Of a stretch of DNA of 64,000 nt, positions 32,520 through 42,875 are shown one piece after another. Source of the stretch: Prorocentrum cordatum (lineage: Eukaryota; Sar; Dinophyceae; Prorocentrales; Prorocentraceae); the NCBI GenBank assembly GCA_963575745.1, contig CAUYUJ010015515.1, positions 176,095 to 240,094 on the forward strand. Reading direction: 5' to 3'. The notes under the pieces were generated by a model. The model saw only the letters and a program-made list of their open reading frames with translations. It was not told where the DNA came from and did not search any database. How positions within the stretch are numbered: position 1 is the first letter of the stretch; the number at the start of each line of letters is the position of its first letter. The position numbers and the translations under genes are program-made.

Positions 32520-32965
32520 GGATGTTCGTTGGGATCTCGTGGGAGGCCTCTCGGGGGCCTCTTGGAGGCAGTTTGAACGCCTCTTGGGTGCCGTTTTCGG
32601 GCCTCTTAGGGGCCTCTTTTGTGCCTATGTGGTGCCCTCTTGGGACGTCTTGAGCGCCACTTGGGCCGTCTTGCGGCCGTCTTGGGCTATTTGAGGCTCT
32701 CTTAGAGGCCTCTTGGGGCGGTCTTGGGGACCTCTAGGGCCGTCCGGGAGCGTCGGGGAGCCAAAAAGGCGAGAAAGCTGAAAACCTTCAATAACCGAAG
32801 GACAATCAATCAGTTTGGCCTCTCGGGGGCGTCTTGGAGACCTCTTGAGCCGTCTGGGGGCCATCTAAAGCGTATTGGAGAGATCGTTCGGCAACTCGGG
32901 GCCCTCCTGAACGTTTTGGGGCATCTTGGGGCCCTCTTGGCCCGTCCTGTGGCCCCCTTGGCTCC
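32520..32965 (+). repeat. GGGGCCTCTTGG degenerate minisatellite, copy 1
   Basis: The start GTTGGGATCTC, the middle (AAAAAGGCGAGAAxG..AAAACCTTCAATAA) and dozens of GCCTCTTGGGG/CCGTCTTGGGG phrases match the element at 45,430-45,950 in the same order. It was probably one duplicated or mobile sequence of about 500 bp. Bases 32,966-33,300 hold the GGCACGGTGG block and no gene. Confidence 0.7.
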
Positions 32966-33309
32966 GAAAAAATTAAGTGACATGAGGCGACAAGCCCCAA
33001 GAGATTTCGAATTTTGGGGTCCGGGCCTTCAAAGCCTCTTCAGGACAGGACTGAGGCTCCAGGAATTTCGCAAAGGACCTGAGGACACGCCCACTCCGTG
33101 CCCAGAGGCACGGTGGTGGATATTACATCTATAGATACATACATATAGAGAGCGTGATCATCTTGCCGCCATCTCCCGTGGCGATTTCCTCGCGCTTCGA
33201 TGGACGAGGCTCTCTCGGCCACTTCTGAGCCTCCCGAGCCGCCCGCATGACCTTCCACTGCGACTTCTGCTTGCATCGATACCCCTCCTCCTGCTCCCAC
33301 CTCCTCCAT

Positions 33310-33635
33310 CTCTCCTCCTCCTCCTCCTCCTCCTCCTCCTCCTCCTCCTCCTGCACCCTCCTCCTCCTACTTCTCCTCCCTCTTCCTCCTCCTCCTCCTC
33401 CTCCTCCTCCTCCTCCTCCTCCTCCTCCTCCTCCTCCTCCTCCTCCTCCCCCCTCCTCCCCTCCCTCATCCTCCTCCTCCTTCTCCTCCTCCTCGTCCTC
33501 CTCTTCTCCTCCTCTCCTCCTCCTCCTCCTCCTCCCTCCTCCTCCTCGTCCTCCTCCTCCTTCTCCTCCTCCCCTCCTCCTCCTCCTCCTCCTCCTCCTC
33601 CTCCTCCTTCTCCTCCTCCTCCTCCTCCTCGCGTT
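33310..33635 (+). repeat. (CTC)n tract, 325 bp
   Basis: About 100 CTC/CCT triplets with short interruptions. Minus frames give poly-Glu or poly-Gly. Confidence 0.96.
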
Positions 33636-33807
33636 CCCATGATGGCCCAGGTCAAACTCGGTGTACGCTCGGCTCGGTCCAGACGGTTCGGGTCAGAACG
33701 TTGTTTAGGCCGCTCCAGCCGGTTCGGTTCTCGGATCTCTGGTTCGGCCGATTCGGTTCAAGACCCAGTTTTCGAGCTTCGGGTCGTTTGCGGGCTGCGT
33801 CCTCGCT

Positions 33808-33872
33808 CCTCCTCCTCCTCCTCCTCCTCCTCCTCCTCCTCCTCCTCCTCCTCCTCCTCCTCCTCCTCGGCC
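33808..33872 (+). repeat. (CTC)n tract in front of a splice acceptor
   Basis: A pure CTC run followed by 45 bp ending in GTCTCTGCAG, the acceptor of the exon at 33,918. It is likely part of the intron. An identical tract end plus acceptor occurs at 35,225-35,310. Confidence 0.9.
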
Positions 33873-33917
33873 ATCACATGTTAAATTGTCGTCCTTGCTC
33901 TGGTTGCGTCTCTGCAG

Positions 33918-34451
33918 GGCGACATGTGGCCGTCGGACTTCCCCATCGAGGTCCGCGAGTATGGGCTGGAGAGCAAAGGCCGGCACTGGGCCTGGTGTGC
34001 TTCCCCCCAGAGCCAAGCAGCTCCAACACCACCCAGGGCGAGCGTCGTTGTTAAGCGCGGAGGATCGACGTTGGTAAGTACATAAGGCTTCCGTCGGGAG
34101 CTCATTTGTGAGCCAGCTTGTGCCGCTGCAAGAAAAATTAACGAGCCCACAAGGTGGGATTGTGCACATCCCGCTTCGTGCTGCCAGTGTAACCATGCTG
34201 TGAGCATCTGGCCGCGTTGCTGGGGCCACGCTGGCTGGGACCAGCGTGATCCAATTTGGCCTTTGATTTCGCAGAAGGCTGCGACAAGCCCAAACACGTC
34301 CACTGAGGAGGAGGAGGAGGAAGAAGAACAAGAAGAAGAAGAGGAGGAGGAGGCGCCAGCATGGACTGCACTTCTCTTGGATGCGCTTCTTGGAGCGCCG
34401 GCGAGACGAGCCCGCCAGCGCAAGAAGGATCACCACCTCCTTGCGCGCTAG
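33918..34451 (+). CDS. Two-exon gene fragment, unknown acidic protein (3' end)
   Basis: Exon 33,918-34,073 is preceded by GCGTCTCTGCAG and followed by GTAAGT. It reads GDMWPSDFPIEVREYGLESK, then GRHWAWCASP..VVVKRGGSTL, exactly 52 codons. Exon 34,275-34,451 follows TTGATTTCGCAG and continues in phase with KAATSPNTSTE, an acidic run of 16 Glu/Gln residues (15 Glu, one Gln), APAWTALLLDALLGAPARR and a basic end KKDHHLLAR, stopping at TAG 34,449-34,451. The 201-bp intron keeps phase 0. At least one upstream exon must lie before the CTC tract. No family recognised. This is the best supported spliced gene in the window. Confidence 0.65.
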
Positions 34452-34959
34452 GTCTCAGGGCCAAAGCTCAGCATCGCTTAAGGGACCCCTATCCCCATCC
34501 CCATCCCCATCCAGACCCCCAGTTGCGGATATACCCCTCGAAACCCGAAGGGAACGGCCTACATTCCCATCTAGGGGGGCAAATCGGCCAGTGGGGCCCA
34601 GGCCACGCCCGTGGGGATGGGGATCGGTTAAACGATGCTCAGAAGCAGGATCTTTTTTGTTTTTCGGATGGGCTGCGCCTCCACACACTACCGAGCTGGC
34701 GCTCCTGGGACAACCTGGAAAAACTTCCCACGCCAGGCTATTCGCCTGCGTGGCAGTGCGGGGCGCCGCGGCTCTTATTCGGACACCGGGACAGGCCGAC
34801 AAAGAAACGCGGGCCAGGCAAGGGGCAGAAACGAGCAAGAGAGCGAGGAGCCGAGGAGCGAGAAGGGGAGGGGGAGAGGGAGGGAGGACGACAGAATCGG
34901 AGGGGATCTCCACTCCGGCGACCTACACGTCAGCGCCACACAGCAGCAGAAACCCACCC

Positions 34960-35900
34960 CTGGCAACCAGGGGCACAGGAAGGGGGGGGCTGCGTCGGCA
35001 TGGCCGGCCACGGTCCCCCCCCCCCCCCAAAGCACCCGTGCTGCAACGGGGCAACCTTGGCCGTGCATTGGCCTGGAGCAGCAGCATGCACACCAGTGCG
35101 ATTCAGCTCCTCCTCCTCCTCCTCCTCCTCCTCCTCCTCCTCCTCCTCCTCCTCCTCCTCCTCCTCCTCCCTCCTCCTCCTCCTCCTCCTCCTCTTCCTC
35201 CTCCTCCTCCTCCTCCTCTTCCTCCTCCTCCTCGGCCATCACATGTTAAATTGTCGTCCTTGCTCTGGTTGCGTCTCTGCAGGGCGACATGTGGCCGTCG
35301 GACTTCCCATGTGGCCGTGGAGCAGCAGCATGCACATCAGTGCGATTCAGCTGAGCAGGACCGTGAGGAAGTCCGTCAACAGCAACAGCGTCGCCCCGAC
35401 TTCGGCAGCCAGAGTACTCAGCACAAGGAGGGGGCCCTTCTCTGGCATAGCCGTCGACGGCACCCTCCCAGCGCGACTGCTGCAGAGGAGCGACCGTGGC
35501 CGTAATTACCTGAGCATGTAGCGCCTGGCTGGCCAGGGCTCAGCAGAGGCCCACTGTCAGCACCAGGAACGTGGGAGTCGGAACGCAAAAGCAACGGTTG
35601 CACCCCACCTTCAGCACCAGAGGCACAGGACGGAGCCCCATCGCCATGGCCGACAACAGCATTATTCTGGCACCTTTGCTGCAGTAGGGCCCCTGCGGCC
35701 GCACCTAGACTTGAAATGTCATCCTGGGCAGGGCCAGGGCGACTGGGATGAGTGAGAGAAATTAGCAGCGGATGCGCCCCACCGTCGGCAGCAGAGGTAC
35801 AGGAAGGGCCCCCGTCGGCATGGCCAACAGCCGCACTTTTCCAGCACTTTTGCAGCAGTGGGGCCACCGTGGTCGTGCGTAGACCTTGAGCGTCTGCCTG
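34960..35900. repeat. Degenerate tandem repeat of about 174 bp
   Basis: The phrase GGxACAGGA..GCCCC..TCGxCATGGCC..TGCAGCAGxGGG recurs near 34,970, 35,420, 35,621 and 35,795; the last two are 174 bp apart. The minus-strand frame 35,418-36,251 (277 codons) and plus frames both stay open through it. Internal repeats at the protein level make a coding role possible on either strand, but I cannot choose one. The remainder of 34,452-35,070 holds no recognised gene. Confidence 0.55.
35109..35311 (+). repeat. Inserted copy of CTC tract plus splice acceptor
   Basis: After a CTC tract, 35,225-35,309 is identical to 33,860-33,944, including CCATCACATGTTAAATTG, the acceptor TCTCTGCAG and the first 26 bp of the exon. 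On both sides lies a direct duplication of about 40 bp (GGAGCAGCAGCATGCACA..CAGTGCGATTCAGCT at about 35,070-35,108 and 35,314-35,352). The block therefore looks inserted within a pre-existing sequence. Confidence 0.8.
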
Positions 35901-36274
35901 AGCATGGGCAGGAAGACGCGGAGGAGGCCCATCGCACCGTAGATCGGCATGTCCCCGCCAGCGAGACGAGAATGAAGACCATGAGCAGAGGTCCTGCTGC
36001 TTGGCGTGCAAGCCGCACTGAGGGCTGGGCGCGCTCGGGAGCCCAGAGTGGCCGACCGCCTCCCAGTCACCCAGCTGTCGGTGCGGCCGGAACAGGAGCC
36101 GCCTCGCGGACCATCGAGCTGGGCTTGCAAGCGCCCGCGCGACCTTGTCGGCACCCAGAAAGGCGTGAACCTTTCTCGTGATGTCTGACTTTTGAGCGCA
36201 CTCGTGGATGCGGTCGCTACACTCGTGAATGGCTGGCCGCTCGACCGTCATTCAGCTCAGCCCACCCCCGCTAG

Positions 36275-37165
36275 GCTTTGCGGTCAGCAGCAGCTGGGCT
36301 CTCGGGTCATTCGCGCCCCACATCGGCGCGCATGGCGCGTCGTTCCGCTGCCGTCGCTCGCGACCGCATGGAGGGAAGGAGCAGGGACAGGGGTAGTGGG
36401 CGGGCGAACGGACAGCTGGAGCCCAACATGGGTGCTCCAATTTTCATCACAAGAGGGTGCACCACCCTCCCAGGCGGGCCATCCCATAGCGCCCCCCAGC
36501 CGGGGGATCCCCCCCCCGACCTCTTGCCCGGGCCCCCGCCTCGAATCCTCCCTCAGACAGCTCGAGCCCGACCCCCGGCCCAAGCCAGGCCTCCCCCGTC
36601 CGCATGTCCCAGGCAGGGCGTGCACTGCGGGTTTCGGCAGGGCTTCGCCAGGTCATCGGCGAGGGGTTCCAGGTCGTTGCCCGGTCGCCGCCAGTGGGGG
36701 CCTCGTGGGCGCTTCGTGCGCCGGCGTGAGCTTCCCATTTTTTCGCCCGTGGGCGCGACCCGCAGGCGCCTCGCGCGCTGGCATGGGCGCCGGGGTTCTC
36801 GCCCAGTCGCCGCCGGGGGCGCCTCGTGGGCGCCTCGTGTGCCGGCCGTGCCACGCAGCTTGCGCCACACAGCCCGCACTGCGAGGCCGATGCCACATGG
36901 CCTGCACCCACACGGCTTGTTCCGCACGGCTTGCACCGCATGGCCTCGCTGCTCGGGGCCCACGCTGGCCAGCAGCAAGAATCCAGAGTAGCCCAAGCCC
37001 GCCGAGCTTTGCCGTCAGCAGCAGCTGGTCTCCAGGGGCGCTCGCACCCCGCATCGACGCGAATGGCGCGTCGTCACGTCGCCATCGTTCACGCCCACAT
37101 GGAGGGAAGAGGAGGGACTGAGGGGGAGTGGCCGGCCGAATGGACATGTTGAGCCAAAATGACTA
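36275..37165. repeat. Duplicated block of about 165 bp (36,275-36,440 and 37,005-37,165)
   Basis: CTTTGCxGTCAGCAGCAGCTGG, GGCGCGTCGT and CATGGAGGGAAG..GGGGxAGTGG..CGAAxGGACA appear in the same order in both. Between them GTCGCCGCC..CGTGGGCGC (about 36,690 and 36,810) is also duplicated. Frames are open on both strands and no domain is seen. Confidence 0.6.
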
Positions 37166-37735
37166 CGGAGGAGGAGGAGGAGGATAATTCTTGAAGATGC
37201 CGTTGGTTTTCGGGGGATCCTGGACAGGAGGGAAGGGAAAGGGGGGTAGAGAGTTGAAAGACTACGCGTCCGAGGAGGGTCAAAACGGAGGCCCCACTCC
37301 CAGCGATGCAGCTTAGACAGGGCGTCGCAGATCTTGTCACCACGAGTCTCTGGGGCCCTGCGAGCGCTGGATGCGTTGCTGATCGGGCTGGCTTCTGGTG
37401 TAGGTAGGAGATCCCAGAACCCCCCCAACGCGATCTGTCCACAGCATGGACTTCGGGAGGTCTCGACCACTCCCACTGGACCAGCTTGTCCGTCCTGAGC
37501 CGTTTTCTGTTACGGCCCCCGGGGCCCGTGAGGGCCGCCAGAGGTCGAACATGGCGAGCAACCAAAAGCAGCAGCAAAAACAGAGCAGCTTCGCGACGCG
37601 AGATCGTCTGTCCACGACGCCAGCATGATTCGTTCATGACGACTCAAGGATGAGGATAGCAAACATTATGCGTGTTCACAGTGTGAAGAAGTTTGGGACG
37701 GCCAAGTACGATAAGAGGTCCGATCGCCCAAAGGC

Positions 37736-38242
37736 ATGGGATGCCACCCGGACCTCCAGATGTACGCGGTCGACAAGAAAGATTTGGAGGAGCTGACCGC
37801 GCCCCCTCCCGCACGCGCGGGAGTGCGCGCACGAGGGAGGATAGCGTCGTTTGGATGTTCTGCTTGGTGGCGCCACCCGCCTCTGCCCCCCCTGTGGGCA
37901 TGCGGTGGCCCAAGTTGCCTGTGGCGCGGACGACTGGGCGATTGCGTTGGTTATTGTCGAGTAGGCAGCAGGGAAGAGGAAAGAGGGAGGAGGGAGGAGG
38001 GAGCAGGGAGCAGGGAGCAGGGAGGAGGGAGCAGGGAGCAGGGAGCGGGGAGCAGGGAGCAGGGAGTAGGGAGGAGGGAGGAGGAGGAGAAGGAGGAAAA
38101 AGAGAAGGAGGAGAAGATGAGCAGGAAGAGGGGAGGCAGGAGGATGAGAAGGCCGAGAAAGTAGAAGGAAGGGTGTACGCGGTTGACAAGGAGGACTTGG
38201 AGGAGCTCACCGCGCCCGCTCTCGCAAGATTCTGCTCCTGAG
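37736..38242 (+). CDS. Duplicated short coding motif, unknown protein
   Basis: Two copies of a motif lie 430 bp apart in the same orientation: MYAVDKKDLEELTAPPPAR at about 37,760-37,816 and VYAVDKEDLEELTAPALARF at about 38,176-38,235, the second ending at TGA 38,239-38,241. They are in different frames, separated by a GGGAGCA minisatellite (37,985-38,090), so they are either two exons or an exon and its broken duplicate. Conserved replacements (Lys/Glu at one site, third-base changes) suggest past selection on protein. No family recognised. Bases 37,166-37,735 hold nothing else. Confidence 0.4.
37985..38095. repeat. GGGAGCA minisatellite
   Basis: About a dozen units of GGGAGCA or GGGAGGA, 7 bp each. 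Confidence 0.9.
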
Positions 38243-38279
38243 GGGCGAACGACAGCCGGCGGCGACCGCGAGCACCTAC

Positions 38280-39112
38280 GAGGAGGAGGAGGAGGAGGAG
38301 GAGGAGGAGGAGGAGGAGGAGGAGGAGGAGGAGGGAGGAGAGGAGGAGGAGGAGGAGGAGGAGAAGAGGAGGGAGGGAGGGAGGGAGGGAGGGAAGAGGA
38401 TGGACGGAGGGAGGGTGGGAGGGAGGGAAGAGGAGGGAAGAAGGAGGGGAGAGGAGGGAGGGATAGAGGGATTAGGGAGGGAGGGAGGGAGAGAGGGAGG
38501 GGAGGGAGGGGAGGGAGGGGAGGGGAGGAGGAGGAGGAGGAGGAGAGGGAGGAGGAGGAGGAGGGAGGAGGAGGAGGAGGAGGAGGGAGGAGGAGGAGGA
38601 GGACGAGGAGGGAGAGGGAGGAGGAGGGAGGAGGAAGAGGAGGAGGAGGAGGAGGAGAGGAGGAGGGAGGAGGAGAAGGAGAGGGAGGAGAGAGGGAGGT
38701 AGGGAGGGAGGAGAGAGGGAGGTAGGCAGGAAGGAGGAGGAGGAAGAGGGTCGAAGATCGAGGATCGAGGTTCGAGGATGGAGGGTTGGAACGCGCTTGG
38801 CCTCCCAGGGCCCCTGGGAGGCTCCCAGGGACCTCTGGGAACCTCTCCAAGGAACCAGGGAAGAAGGAGGAGGACGAGGAGGGGGGAGGAAGGAAAAGGA
38901 CGAGGACGAGGAGGAGGAGGAGGAAGAGGAGGAGGAGGAGGAGGAGGAGGAGGAGGAAGTGGAGGATGAGGAGGAAGAGGAGGAGGAGGAGGAGGAGAAG
39001 GAGGAGGAGAAGAAGGAGAGGGAGGAGTAGGAGGAAGGAAGAAGAAAGGAGGAGGAGAAGGAGGAGGAAGAAGAAGAAGAACAAGAAGAAGAAGAAGAAG
39101 AAGAGAGGAATG
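38280..39112. repeat. Long GGA tract
   Basis: GGA triplets and GGGA units for about 450 bp, 100 bp of unique sequence (38,750-38,860), then GGA/AGA to 39,112. Minus frames give poly-Pro, Leu or Ser runs. Confidence 0.95.
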
Positions 39113-39417
39113 AGTTAGTTTCCCAAGGTTTTCGATGGGGGCGGCAGAGGTGTTTGGAAAATGATGTGAGGCGCCAAGTGTTGCAGATTAGTTCACGCTC
39201 CCTGGCTCAGAAAATAGGGAACTAAAATCGTACAGCTGGTGTTACTTCTTCGCCGTCCTCCTGACCAGCTCCCTTCCCTCTGTCTTCTCCCCTTCCTCCC
39301 TTCTCCATCCCCCCTCCCCCTTCCTTAATCGCGGCGCAAGATATTCCCTCGGAAAGGCGCACCTGGCGTGTCATCTGACCTTCTCATCCGTCTTTCCCCC
39401 CTCTCGGCGAGCGCGTT

Positions 39418-39522
39418 CCCTCCTCCTCCGCCTCCTCCTCCGCCTCCTCCTCCTCCTCCTCCTCCTCCTCCTCCTCCTCCTCCTCCTCCTCCTCCTCCTC
39501 CTCCTCCTCCTCCTCCTCGGCT
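39418..39522 (+). repeat. (CTC)n tract
   Basis: About 33 CTC/CGC triplets. Bases 39,113-39,417 and 39,523-39,835 hold no recognised gene. Confidence 0.95.
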
Positions 39523-39837
39523 GTCCCAACCCAAAGGCCCGCTACATCCTCTCGTTTCTTCACGCTGCTAGCCCCGTGCCCCCCCTCCGCCGCTGATGGT
39601 CATGCTCTGCTGCGGTTCGCCTCCCCTGTTTCGCCCATCCTCGTGGATGATGCGTTTGTTCGTTGTGTTGCAGCTGGGCTTGAGGGAGGGAGGCTGTTGA
39701 ATCGAGAGAGGGAGTTCGCGCATCGAGATGCGAGGGCCGAGGTTCGAGGATCAAGGTTTTCGAACGTTTCTGATCCTTTTCTGGGCCTCGGGGGGCCTTC
39801 AGAGGCCTCTGGAGACCTTGGCGAACCCCTAAGAGAG

Positions 39838-39922
39838 GAGAAGGAGGAGGAGGAGGAGGAGGAGGAGGAGGAGGAGAAGGCGGAAGAGGAGGAGGAGGAG
39901 GAGGAGGAAGAGCAGCAGCCGC
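39838..39922. repeat. (GGA)n tract
   Basis: GGA/GAG run ending just before a spliced-leader-like sequence. Confidence 0.9.
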
Positions 39923-39942
39923 GGTAGCCATTTTGGTTGTGG
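39922..39942 (+). other. Possible relic of the dinoflagellate spliced leader
   Basis: The 13-mer GTAGCCATTTTGG (39,924-39,936) matches the core of the 22-nt spliced leader that dinoflagellates add to mRNA 5' ends (it begins with CCGTAGCC and ends in GGCTCAAG). Bases before and after diverge. Retroposed cDNAs in dinoflagellates often keep such relics. A match of this length by chance in 64 kb is unlikely but possible. Confidence 0.4.
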
Positions 39943-40064
39943 TGATACGCGGTCCAAACCATTTCCCTGGCAGGCGCAAGGCACATCGCATTCGGTAACC
40001 TACCTTCATGTCTTGCTTTACGTGCTCGCAACCACACGACATGAATGGTAATGCTCATGTTTAG

Positions 40065-40565
40065 CCTTGTACCAACAAGCGATGCGGATATAAAGGCAAC
40101 TTCAGATGGAGAACGGTTTGTCGGATCTGTGGCACCGAACCCAGCAGGCCCAAGCATACCGAGCAGCGCGACCCCGCAGGCAAGTGGAAGGATGGTCCTC
40201 CTCGGTCTGGGCCTCCTGCTCCTGACTTGTCTGAGGAACTCACTGCAGTGTATGCTAAGATGCCCTCCGAAGATTACGCAGTCGTGTCTAAAGGATGCAG
40301 CCTGGAGGCTGGCGATGTCGTGCCTGCTGCTCGAGCCGCTCGTCAGGCATTCGATGTTGTTCAACGAAAGCTCGAGCAAGCTCAAAGCAAGTATGACAGG
40401 GCGGCGGGTGCCGCGGCCAAAACCATGCAGCACATGCAGCAGTGCGCCACTGATTTGGCTGAGTGCAAGGCTAAGGCGGACGAGGCTGCAGCCAAGGCAG
40501 CTGCAGCCTACGCAGCCATTGGCAGGATGTTTCCCCAAAATTTTGGCCTCGGTGCGATTATATAG
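40065..40565 (+). CDS. RanBP2-type zinc finger and alanine-rich coiled-coil protein (partial)
   Basis: After a candidate acceptor (CATGTTTAG) the frame reads PCTNKRCGYKGNFRWRTVC then RICGTEPS, giving Cys-x4-Cys-x3-4-Asn..Cys-x2-Cys, close to RanBP2-type fingers (usual lead Trp missing). A linker rich in Pro, Arg and Lys follows, then SEELTAVYAKMPSEDY and a long helical stretch (AARAARQAFDVVQRKLEQAQ, AKTMQHMQQCATDLAECKAK, ADEAAAKAAAAYAAIGRMF) ending at TAG 40,563-40,565. Finger plus coiled coil is typical of first-ORF proteins of dinoflagellate non-LTR elements and of related host families. It is about 165 codons, clearly real coding sequence, and its 5' end is undefined. It may belong to a retroelement rather than the host. 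Confidence 0.6.
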   Translation, partial: PCTNKRCGYKGNFRWRTVCRICGTEPSRPKHTEQRDPAGKWKDGPPRSGPPAPDLSEELTAVYAKMPSEDYAVVSKGCSLEAGDVVPAARAARQAFDVVQRKLEQAQSKYDRAAGAAAKTMQHMQQCATDLAECKAKADEAAAKAAAAYAAIGRMFPQNFGLGAII

Positions 40566-41079
40566 CCGTGACCTGGCCAAAAGAGGGGCACAAACTTGTA
40601 CCGAGTAGTTTTGGCCCAAGTCTCGATTTACCGGTCGGCAACCCACCCTTGAACAGACATGGACGCCCCCTGAGCCCATGGCAGGGAGGGAGGCATCGTT
40701 GGGAAATCCAATGGCACATGACCTTTCTGCCACTACGTTGCATCGCATCCAAGTGCGTGGTCATGAAGTCCACAACCACAGGTGCAAAGGATTTACATTG
40801 GTACCGAGAGACTCTGACTGGCAACCTTTTGGTCCAGACCAGACCTCCCGCTGCGCGAGCGCAGTGCCGCGGGGGCACCAAGATTGTTTGAGCCCTAAGC
40901 CCCCAATCAGCCTGGCATATATCGTCACAGGTGACTGAGGGGACCGGTGTGCAATTCTGGAGCGGCACCACTTGCACATCCTGGCCCTCCACAGTAGCGG
41001 CGACGTTCGCTGCTGCTGCGGCTGGCAGCGGCGGCGGCGGAGGATGGGGAGGAGGTACGGGGGGGAACGGCAGGATTTA
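40566..41079. other. No confident gene; open frames on both strands
   Basis: Plus frames 40,678-40,938 (with HDLSATTLHRIQVRGHEVHN and GFTLVPRDSDW) and minus frames overlap. The plus frame could continue the element whose first ORF ends at 40,565, but no domain was confirmed. Confidence 0.3.
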
Positions 41080-42290
41080 TCGCGTGGCGCCAATGCCGGT
41101 GACGAAGTCCGGCTGACGCAGAGACCGTTTAAATGTGAACAGCAACGCCGCCTTTGTAGGCGCCAGCCTTGGGAACAACGGGAGCGCTTGGACCACATAC
41201 TTCAGATATCGACGCAGCGATTCCGACTCCTCAATCCAACCAGCGACCTCCGAGCCCCACGGCTGCGCTAAGGTGAGGACCTCTTTCTTAGCGTAGCTGT
41301 CTGCAAAAAGTTGTTGCCGACCGTTTGCTGCCACTCGAGGGACAAATGTGGAAGGTCGTCAGGGCTCGCATGGGCCGTAACCTTCCAAATCTGGAAATCA
41401 TGGGTCCACGAGGGCAAACCCCGAATCTGCGCGTGGAGCCCCTGCATAGACGTCTTATCTCGTCGCAACTTGGGCCCACGGCTCGTCTGCCATCTTTACA
41501 AGGCCGAGGAAATCGGAATATATTAAAGCCACACGGGGGCAGAGCTGCATCACTGCCAAGACGGCGATACTTTCAGCAGCCAGTGAGGCTTGGGGGTAGT
41601 CGACTCCTACCGCCCCCCACAACGCAGCAAATAGATCTCCTGCCGGTGTGACTTTCACTACAGCCCAGCCGGCTGCATGGAAGGTCACGGGGCCGTCCTT
41701 AGAGCAGGAGCCATCCGTGAAAACTTCTTTTGTGCATGCCTCCTCGACCGAGAGGCCGTCTTGCAGACACCAATACTGATGCGCGTCCGTGCCCAAACCA
41801 GCCGGCGGAGTGGCCACGACCTCAGGCCGTTCTTGGAAGCCACAAACGAAAGGAAAGTTTCGATGCGGGTCCGAAAGCACAACCTTGTCCGCTTCAGTGA
41901 GCAGTTCGTCTCGGAGCTGGCGGGTGCATGGGCAGTGGCGCAGCCTGTGCGAAATAGAATCGGAGGGCCCTCCGCAAATGCATCTGGAGTCCACTTCGTC
42001 GTAACCCACCTGTCGAAGCTGGTGCGCCGTCCACAGAGACTGACATACAAAATACAATTGCAAGCCACACCCGTGGCGCGATAGGCTGCACTGTGCAATG
42101 AGGCGCCTTGCTATGCTGAAGTCTAACTGCGCGTCATACGGAAAGCCTATTTTCTGGGCGATGGTCGATGCGTTCGCTTGCGCCCATTGCCCTTGACGCT
42201 TCAACTCCAAGAGCTTGGGGGAGAAAGCCGTCAGGGGCCAGCGTCGGCCAGCCAGGTCCTGGAAGATGAGCGGAGTATGGAGGTTCACCC
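41080..42290 (-). pseudogene. Non-LTR element, zinc-finger and RNase H domains (broken)
   Basis: The frame 42,288 to 41,455 reads GYDEVDSRCICGGPSDSISH then RLRHCPCT, a Cys-x-Cys..His..Cys finger. The RNase H domain follows: VFTDGSCSKDGPV (first Asp), AGWAVVKVTPAGDLFAALWG, PQASLAAESIAVLAVMQ (Glu) and ALIYSDFLGLVKM (second Asp). It ends at a stop near 41,455. The expected 'GN..AD..AKK' end of RNase H reappears in another frame at about 41,300 (QQLFADSYAKKEVLTLAQPW) and runs to 41,080. This order matches the 3' half of dinoflagellate non-LTR elements with RNase H. The upstream RT is absent; sequence beyond 42,340 is a GGA tract. Confidence 0.78.
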
Positions 42291-42344
42291 TATACGTCTC
42301 AGAGAGTACTGGAGCACCCAGAGCAGAGTTTTCCTGGGCGAACT

Positions 42345-42875
42345 GGAGAAGAAGAAGAAGAAGAAGAAGGAGGAAGAGGAGGAGGAGGAGGAGGAGGAGG
42401 AGGAGGAGGAGGAGAGGGCGGCATCCGACGGATCGTATCGCCTTCAGCTTGGCAGGTCGTCAGGAGGAGGAGGAGGAGGAGGGAGGAGGAGGGGAGGAGG
42501 AGGAAGGGAGGAAGAGGAGGAGGAAGGAGGAGGAGAGAGAGGAGGAGGAGGAGCAGACGGAGCGCCTGTCAGGAGGAGGAGGAGGAGGAGGAGGAGGAGG
42601 AAGAGGAGGAGGAGGAGGAGGAGGAGGAGGAGGAGGAGGGGGAGGGGCCGAGGAGGCAAAGGATTGGGGATGTACCTTCCGGGCATGTCTCTTGTGGAGC
42701 TCGAGGGAGCGACACGACGTGCGAGCGGACTGACAAGGAGGAGGATGAGGAGGAGGAGGAGGAGGAGGAGGTTCAGACGCTATAACCCTAAGATTAAAGT
42801 CCGCTCAACGTCAAAAGGGGAGGAGGAGGAGGAGGAGGAGGAGGAGGAGGAGGAGGAGGAGGAGGAGGCCTCCTC
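42345..42875. repeat. GGA/GAG tracts
   Basis: Runs at 42,350-42,415, 42,465-42,650, 42,735-42,770 and 42,820-42,868, broken by short unique pieces. Bases 42,876-43,230 hold no recognised gene. Confidence 0.93.

Noticed and set aside
36192-37121. 309-codon plus frame
   Set aside because: Overlaps equally long minus frames and a duplicated GC-rich block; no motif and no splice border.
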